DNA from: JANQKX01 sp039028695
GTDB lineage: Bacteria; Pseudomonadota; Alphaproteobacteria; Kiloniellales; Kiloniellaceae
NCBI GenBank assembly: GCA_039028695.1
Contig: JBCCHN010000162.1
Coordinates: 1 to 11,118, forward strand
Length of the DNA: 11,118 nucleotides
Reading direction: 5' to 3'
Part shown: positions 7,957 to 11,118 of the stretch, in pieces
Layout: every line of letters begins with the position of its first letter
How positions within the stretch are numbered: position 1 is the stretch's first letter
Program-made: the position numbers and the translations under genes
The notes under the pieces: generated by a model
What the model saw: the letters and a program-made list of their open reading frames with translations, nothing else
Database searches by the model: none
What the model was told of the DNA's origin: nothing

Positions 7957-7957
7957 C

Positions 7958-8065
7958 TTGGAATCGTGGTGCGACCTGAGTATTATGTGTTTGCGCTTCT
8001 TAGGCAAAGGGGTGCAACCATACTCCTCGAGGGGGTAGCCGGATCCGCACTTGGCTACCCCCTTT
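7958..8065 (+). ncRNA. Candidate Fur-repressed small RNA (about 108 nt)
   Basis: The region between the Fur-controlled promoter and the hairpin terminator at 8030-8065 would give a transcript of about 108 nt. This is the size and layout of iron-sparing RNAs such as RyhB and PrrF, which are made when iron is scarce. The 5' part has a small hairpin (TTTGC 7990-7994 with GCAAA 8004-8008), then a C/U-rich stretch (8016-8030) that is single-stranded in this simple fold, then the terminator stem. I see no clear primary-sequence similarity to RyhB or PrrF. A 17-codon frame (ATG 7985, stop 8036-8038) lies inside it but has no good ribosome site. Both ends are inferred. Confidence 0.5.
8030..8065 (+). 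terminator. GC-rich hairpin with short T-tract
   Basis: GGGGGTAGCC (8031-8040) pairs exactly with GGCTACCCCC (8053-8062) around a 12-base loop, and an extra A-T pair (8030/8063) extends the stem. TTT follows at 8063-8065. The stem is very stable but the T-tract is short. On the opposite strand the hairpin is followed by CTCGAG, so it would act only on + strand transcripts. Confidence 0.6.
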
Positions 8066-8356
8066 CCCATCCGGTCAGTAGGTTACCGTCATTTTCTTGA
8101 GGTAAATCTATCTCCTGACCAATGTGGTTGATGGCCACTTTTCACATATTAACCATTATAAAGCATCCCAATGCTCGTGCCAATCGAGCATGACTAAGCT
8201 GAATCGCGAAAAGCGATCCGCCCGGCGTTGGCTATCAAAAGGCTGTTTTTTTAGGTTGGCCCGGGATTAAAGAGGTCTCAAGATAATCCCAGGGATGATG
8301 CTTACTCCCCTTTTCAAGCATCATGTCGACAGATCCCTTCGGCTGTTGATAGGGGT
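8066..8356. other. Gene-free region with several perfect hairpins
   Basis: No coding frame is supported. Inverted repeats are dense: GGTCAG/CTGACC (8073-8078, 8115-8120) enclosing TTACC/GGTAA (8083-8087, 8101-8105); ATGCTCG/CGAGCAT (8171-8177, 8185-8191); ATCGC/GCGAT around a GAAAA loop (8203-8217); and ATGATGCTT/AAGCATCAT (8295-8303, 8316-8324) with a C/U-rich 12-base loop. A run of seven Ts follows 8240. These may be part of a structured RNA, or remnants of mobile DNA. Confidence 0.4.
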
Positions 8357-8491
8357 TGACCTTAAACTACCCCTAAAGAAGTGGTCCGACCTGATTATAT
8401 AGAAGAGGGAGGACCAGCGATGCCAAAAATCAGACCCAAGCCAGAAGAGATTATTGTTAAATTATTGTAGGTTGAGGTGCTGACGGGAGGG
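8357..8491 (+). mobile_element. IS3-family insertion sequence remnant (left end)
   Basis: The segment beginning TGACCTTAAACTACCCC (8357) resembles an IS3-family terminal repeat. It is followed at the usual distance by a strong ribosome site (GAGGGAGGA, 8405-8413) and the first codons of an orfA-like frame. The rest of the element, including orfB and the right end, is absent. TAGGGGT (8350-8356) and ACCCCTA (8369-8375) form an inverted repeat across the possible junction. The left boundary is approximate and the right boundary is unknown; no target duplication could be identified. Confidence 0.45.
8420..8491 (+). pseudogene. Broken IS3-type transposase orfA, N-terminal fragment
   Basis: Translation gives MPKIRPKPEEIIVKLL, a stop (TAG 8468-8470), then VEVLTGG in the same frame. 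This matches the N-terminus of IS3-family OrfA proteins (KPEEIVAKLRQVEVL-type helix-turn-helix start) with the usual Gln codon changed to an amber stop. Similarity ends soon after 8491, so the helix-turn-helix and everything beyond are lost. The fragment is not functional. Confidence 0.6.
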
Positions 8492-8585
8492 GCTGAAGGT
8501 GCCGAGCAAGCAACATTTATTGATAAAATGAACCGCTACACGCTTGCCGACTGTGCGCTCCTGCCCCAGAAGGTGGCATAGTCGG

Positions 8586-9620
8586 ATGTTCGCCATGAAT
8601 GAACACAACATTCCGCCCTGCCGATATGTGGCCGTCGATCTTTCAAACGGTAAGGCGGAAGCTGAGTTTGATCGTGCAGTGAACTGCTTGCGGTCACTGG
8701 GTTGGACCATTGGCGATGGATGTCAATCGATCGAGCTGGTGCCAGCCGAGCAGTTCGAATGCGAAGGTAAGAGTGGCGTTCACATCGTTAGATGTGCAAG
8801 TTCGGCAAGCGTCAAAAAGTTTGGCGCGATTAAACCGGACGCTTTCGAGATTGTTTCGCGTCTGGGCGGCGCTGACCTGGAGACCGCCCTGGCTGAAAGT
8901 GTTTCTGCGCATCCTATCGTCGATAAAGTATTGGTGGTTCTGAATTGGACGCTCATCCGGGCCGGAGATTTGCGTGGCATTGCTAGAAGCCCAAGCCGGG
9001 GCACCGAGGGTGAGCGGACGATTCGGCCGGAAAGTGGATTTGTTGGTAAGAGCCTCAAGGAGGTTGCGGCCTACCTATGCAGCTTGGATCCATTGCCAAG
9101 ATCGTTAGGCCTTGCGGCGGTTAACGCCTTTTGGAACAGGCTGGACCCAACCGAGGACGTGAAACAATTGATCCAGACAAACGGTGGGCTCGGCGGCATT
9201 GAGGCACCTGGAGACGGTGTTGTCATTGTAGGAGGGTTCAGAGCTGCCCAAAAACGACTTCCCAAGGCTCGCATCGTGGAGCGTGAACCCAAGCCGGGCT
9301 ATATCGCGGTCGAGGATGCCGCGCAGGCATACAAACAGGCAAAGGTCTTGGCAATCACGGCTCAGACGCTGATGAATGGAACCTTGGAGCCAATTTTGCG
9401 AGCCAGTACCATCGTTTCGCGTCGCATGTTTGTCGGGTTGAGCACTCCCTTATGTCAACACATCTTGGCTCACGGGGTCGACGAGGCGTTCGGTGCGGTC
9501 ATCATTGATCCTGATGCGACTGAAAAGTTCATCAACGAGACTGGATCCATGATTATTTTGGATCACATTGCGCGGTCGCGCTGCCTGCGCCATTCGCAGG
9601 AAAAAAGGGAGACCGCATAA
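8586..9620 (+). CDS. DUF4213/DUF364 protein with N-terminal extension
   Basis: Residues about 110-180 (VLVVLNWTLIRAGDLRGIARSP ... SLGLAAVNAFWNR region) fit DUF4213, an enolase-N-like domain. Residues about 185-325 fit DUF364, a Rossmann-like putative heavy-metal chelation domain, with VVIVGGF, a VEREP segment and the signature TAQTLMNGTLEPIL. The biochemical role is not established. Family members are usually about 250 residues; this one has 344, because roughly 105 N-terminal residues (from CRYVAVDLSNGKAEAEF) match nothing I recognise. ATG 8586 is preferred, with AGGTGG 9 bases upstream; TTG 8544 and ATG 8595 are alternatives. The globin gene follows after 3 bases, so co-transcription is likely. 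The promoter was not found; the upstream DNA is IS debris. Confidence 0.75.
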   Translation: MFAMNEHNIPPCRYVAVDLSNGKAEAEFDRAVNCLRSLGWTIGDGCQSIELVPAEQFECEGKSGVHIVRCASSASVKKFGAIKPDAFEIVSRLGGADLETALAESVSAHPIVDKVLVVLNWTLIRAGDLRGIARSPSRGTEGERTIRPESGFVGKSLKEVAAYLCSLDPLPRSLGLAAVNAFWNRLDPTEDVKQLIQTNGGLGGIEAPGDGVVIVGGFRAAQKRLPKARIVEREPKPGYIAVEDAAQAYKQAKVLAITAQTLMNGTLEPILRASTIVSRRMFVGLSTPLCQHILAHGVDEAFGAVIIDPDATEKFINETGSMIILDHIARSRCLRHSQEKRETA

Positions 9621-9623
9621 ACC

Positions 9624-10100
9624 ATGTATTCCCAATATCTCAAAATTGAGAATGGCAAGGCTGTAAAGCCCGATGGCTACGATAGTTCCAACATTGTGCA
9701 TATCAGGCGCCTTGACCACCAGCGGCGCGTTCTCGACTTGGGACTTTCCCCAACTGTACTTTCCAGCATTGTCGATGAATTCTATTACCGAGTAAGATCC
9801 AACCCTGTTCTCGCACCGATTTTCGAAGCCAAAGTCGGTAATAACTGGGACCAACATTTGGTGAAGATGAAATCCTTTTGGATTTCAGTTGCGCTGAACG
9901 CGGGTACTTATTCCGGTAAGCCGGTAACTGCGCACATACCCTTGAATAATGTTCAACCCTGGCACTTCGACATTTGGCTCGGGCTTTTCAGGCAAACGGT
10001 TCTTGATGTCACCGGTTCCACCGAAGCGGTTGATTTCATGATGGTGCGGGCAGAAAAGATGGCCAATAATTTAAAGGGCGCGATGTTTGGATGTCGCTAG
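9624..10100 (+). CDS. Group III truncated haemoglobin
   Basis: This 158-residue haem protein has the 2-on-2 globin fold. Group III marks are FYYRVRSNPVLAPIF (B helix, tyrosine B10 probably Y54), NWDQHL with distal histidine E7 (H78), the SGKPVTAHIPL segment with proximal histidine F8 (H104), and HFDIWLGLF with the conserved tryptophan (W118). Group III globins such as Campylobacter Ctb are linked to oxygen or nitric oxide chemistry. An N-terminal extension of about 30 residues (to about residue 36) exceeds the usual 130-140 residue length. AGGGAGA at 9606-9612 is the ribosome site, and the gene starts 3 bases after the DUF364 gene. All haem-pocket residues appear intact. Confidence 0.9.
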   Translation: MYSQYLKIENGKAVKPDGYDSSNIVHIRRLDHQRRVLDLGLSPTVLSSIVDEFYYRVRSNPVLAPIFEAKVGNNWDQHLVKMKSFWISVALNAGTYSGKPVTAHIPLNNVQPWHFDIWLGLFRQTVLDVTGSTEAVDFMMVRAEKMANNLKGAMFGCR

Positions 10101-10180
10101 CCGAACATTCCGTGCCAGTAACGGCGGACTGAGCTCGGTTAGATAATCTTTATGTTCCAACAGCGATGAAGGATTTGGTG

Positions 10181-10510
10181 ATGCTGCAGGATTTGACACT
10201 TCCACCCGAAGTAACACAATACAAAAGGACGAATAGCTTCAACGCTGACACTGTGCCCAAGGGATTTCTGAATGAGCACTCTACCCGGGCCGGTATCTGG
10301 GGCCGGCTCGTAGTCGGACAAGGAAGCGTCGCTTTTCAGGATCAAGTTTCTAACGAACGACGAACGGTGAATGCGGGTGAATTCCAAGTCATCGTGCCGC
10401 AGGCTGTCCACTTTATAGAACCATCGAAAGATGCGGAGTTTTTTGTTGAGTTTTATAAGGACAATGGAAAACCTTCCGAATCGCCGCACGAAGGTAAGGC
10501 CCTTTTATAA
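10181..10510 (+). CDS. DUF1971 cupin-like protein (TehB N-domain type)
   Basis: This small cytoplasmic protein of 109 residues is a single DUF1971 domain: LPPEVTQYKRTNSFNADTVP, then NEHSTRAGIWGRLVV (31-45), and a second half with VIVPQAVHFIEP and FFVEFYK. In Haemophilus TehB this domain is fused to a methyltransferase; here it stands alone beside a decayed methyltransferase gene. ATG 10181 is chosen over ATG 10166 because AAGGA (10169-10173) lies 7 bases upstream and the protein then starts close to the domain edge. The 80-base gap after the globin gene contains an imperfect CTAGCCGA/TCGGTTAG repeat but no obvious terminator. Its biochemical function is unknown; association with nitrosative or oxyanion stress is inferred from context. 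Confidence 0.82.
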   Translation: MLQDLTLPPEVTQYKRTNSFNADTVPKGFLNEHSTRAGIWGRLVVGQGSVAFQDQVSNERRTVNAGEFQVIVPQAVHFIEPSKDAEFFVEFYKDNGKPSESPHEGKALL

Positions 10511-10612
10511 TGAATGGTCTGGCTCTTTTGAGCTTTATGATTGTCAAAAAAAGCGTAAACAACAGGAAAAATAAAATAGGGACAGTGTAAGAATTCATAA
10601 TCTCTTTCAGTT
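10511..10612. other. AT-rich gap where the methyltransferase N-terminus is missing
   Basis: This is a short A-rich stretch between the DUF1971 gene and the first recognisable methyltransferase codons. GCTC-TTTT-GAGC (10522-10533) could form a 4-bp hairpin, too weak to call a terminator. The SAM-binding part of the methyltransferase would be expected here and is not present in any frame, so a deletion probably removed it. Confidence 0.4.
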
Positions 10613-11118
10613 TCTGTGTTGGCCGCCTTCACGCAATAGCATTTAGTTGGCCATGAGAAGGTATCGATCGTGACCGGCACGGCCGATAAAACCGGGCTGC
10701 CTGCTGGGATCGCTAGTGTTGTCATCGGTGAGGCCATGTTAACCATGAACACCGAAGCCCATAAACAAGCCATTGTGCGCGAGGCTTTTCGCATGCTCAA
10801 ACCGGGTGGACGGTAGGGTATTCATGAGTTGAGTGTGGTTCCTGAAGGGATCTCTGCTGGCATGCATCAAGAGATAAAGCAGGCCTTGTCGGCCGAGATT
10901 CATGTTGGCGCTCGGCCTTTGTTGGCTTCCGAATGGTGGAAACTTTTGGAAAGTGAGGGGTTCCAGATCCAGGAAGTGGGCAGTGTTCCGATGCATCTGT
11001 TGCGTCCTAAAAGACTGATTCAGGACGAGGGGGTTCTGGGGGCACTTAATATCTTCAAAAACGTTATCCGAAACCCACAGGTAAGACGGCGAATCATTGG
11101 CATGCGTCAGAATTTTGA
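10613..11118 (+). pseudogene. Decayed class I SAM-dependent methyltransferase, 3' partial
   Basis: One frame reads SVLAAFTQ-stop-HLVGHEKVSIVTGTADKTGLP, then ASVVIGEAMLTMN, EAFRMLKPGGR-stop-GIHELSVVP, HVGARPLLASEWWKLLESEGF, LLRPKRLIQDEG and ends at GMRQNF, still open at the window edge. The methyltransferase post-motif (LKPGGR.GIHEL) and C-terminal half are well preserved. The N-terminal glycine-rich SAM motif is missing, and there are two amber stops, at 10637-10639 and 10814-10816. These lie where glutamine and an aromatic residue would be expected. The gene follows DUF1971 and the globin, a plausible functional set in intact relatives. Loss appears recent because the rest of the frame is intact. 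Confidence 0.75.

Noticed and set aside
7766..7957. 63-codon - strand frame starting inside the Fur box
   Set aside because: Arg/Gly-rich product of the C-rich spacer read backwards; no ribosome site or recognisable domain.
7629..7979. Open frame of 116 codons on the + strand after the transglycosylase
   Set aside because: No family-like sequence, no good ribosome site, low-complexity composition, and it runs through the promoter and Fur box.
7985..8038. 17-codon frame inside the candidate small RNA
   Set aside because: No ribosome binding site at a workable distance and the stop lies in the terminator stem; probably chance.
10097..10142. CTAGCCGA/TCGGTTAG inverted repeat after the globin gene as a terminator
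   Set aside because: The loop is about 30 bases, one pair is a wobble and no T-tract follows.
10413..10598. 61-codon - strand frame with a hydrophobic N-terminus resembling a small membrane protein
   Set aside because: It overlaps the 3' end of the DUF1971 gene and its hydrophobicity comes from an A-rich stretch; no supporting ribosome site.
8468..10816. Idea that TAG is a sense codon here, because all three pseudogene stops are TAG
   Set aside because: TAG ends several intact genes in this window (both pilus ATPases, the platform protein and the globin), so it acts as a normal stop.

Overview
The window looks like chromosomal DNA of a Gram-negative, mid-GC bacterium. The evidence is a type IV pilus (T4P) inner-membrane machine of proteobacterial type, a periplasmic lytic transglycosylase, and a classical Fur-box palindrome. 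I lean towards a proteobacterium, possibly an alphaproteobacterium, but nothing here settles the genus.

Region 1 (1-6963) is a T4P assembly block. Five genes run on the + strand with gaps of only 1 to 8 bases: a PilM/PilN-type (MshI-like) platform protein cut by the left window edge, a PilO-like protein, a PilT-like retraction ATPase, a PilB/MshE/GspE-type extension ATPase and a PilC/GspF-type platform protein. A prepilin peptidase (PilD/GspO family) faces them on the - strand, with only 8 bases between the two stop codons. After an AT-rich intergenic region carrying a perfect inverted repeat, a small secreted lytic transglycosylase (7209-7625) probably opens the peptidoglycan for the pilus. 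Together these genes cover prepilin processing, extension, retraction and wall penetration. Pilins, secretin and PilP are not in the window.

Region 2 (7626-8585) has no convincing protein gene. Its most interesting content is a near-perfect 21-bp Fur-box palindrome lying over a good promoter, followed about 75 bases later by a GC-rich hairpin with a short T-tract. This is the layout of a Fur-repressed small RNA of about 108 nt, in the manner of RyhB or PrrF. Downstream are several more perfect inverted repeats and the scar of an IS3-family element: a possible left end plus the first codons of a broken orfA.

Region 3 (8586-11118) holds a likely co-transcribed metal/gas-stress group. It consists of a DUF4213-DUF364 protein with an unexplained N-terminal extension, a group III truncated haemoglobin, a DUF1971 (TehB N-domain-like) cupin protein and a decayed SAM-dependent methyltransferase. 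The methyltransferase lacks its SAM-binding N-terminus, has two in-frame TAG stops and runs off the right edge. Globin, DUF1971 and methyltransferase together suggest a nitrosative or metal stress role, but that is inference.
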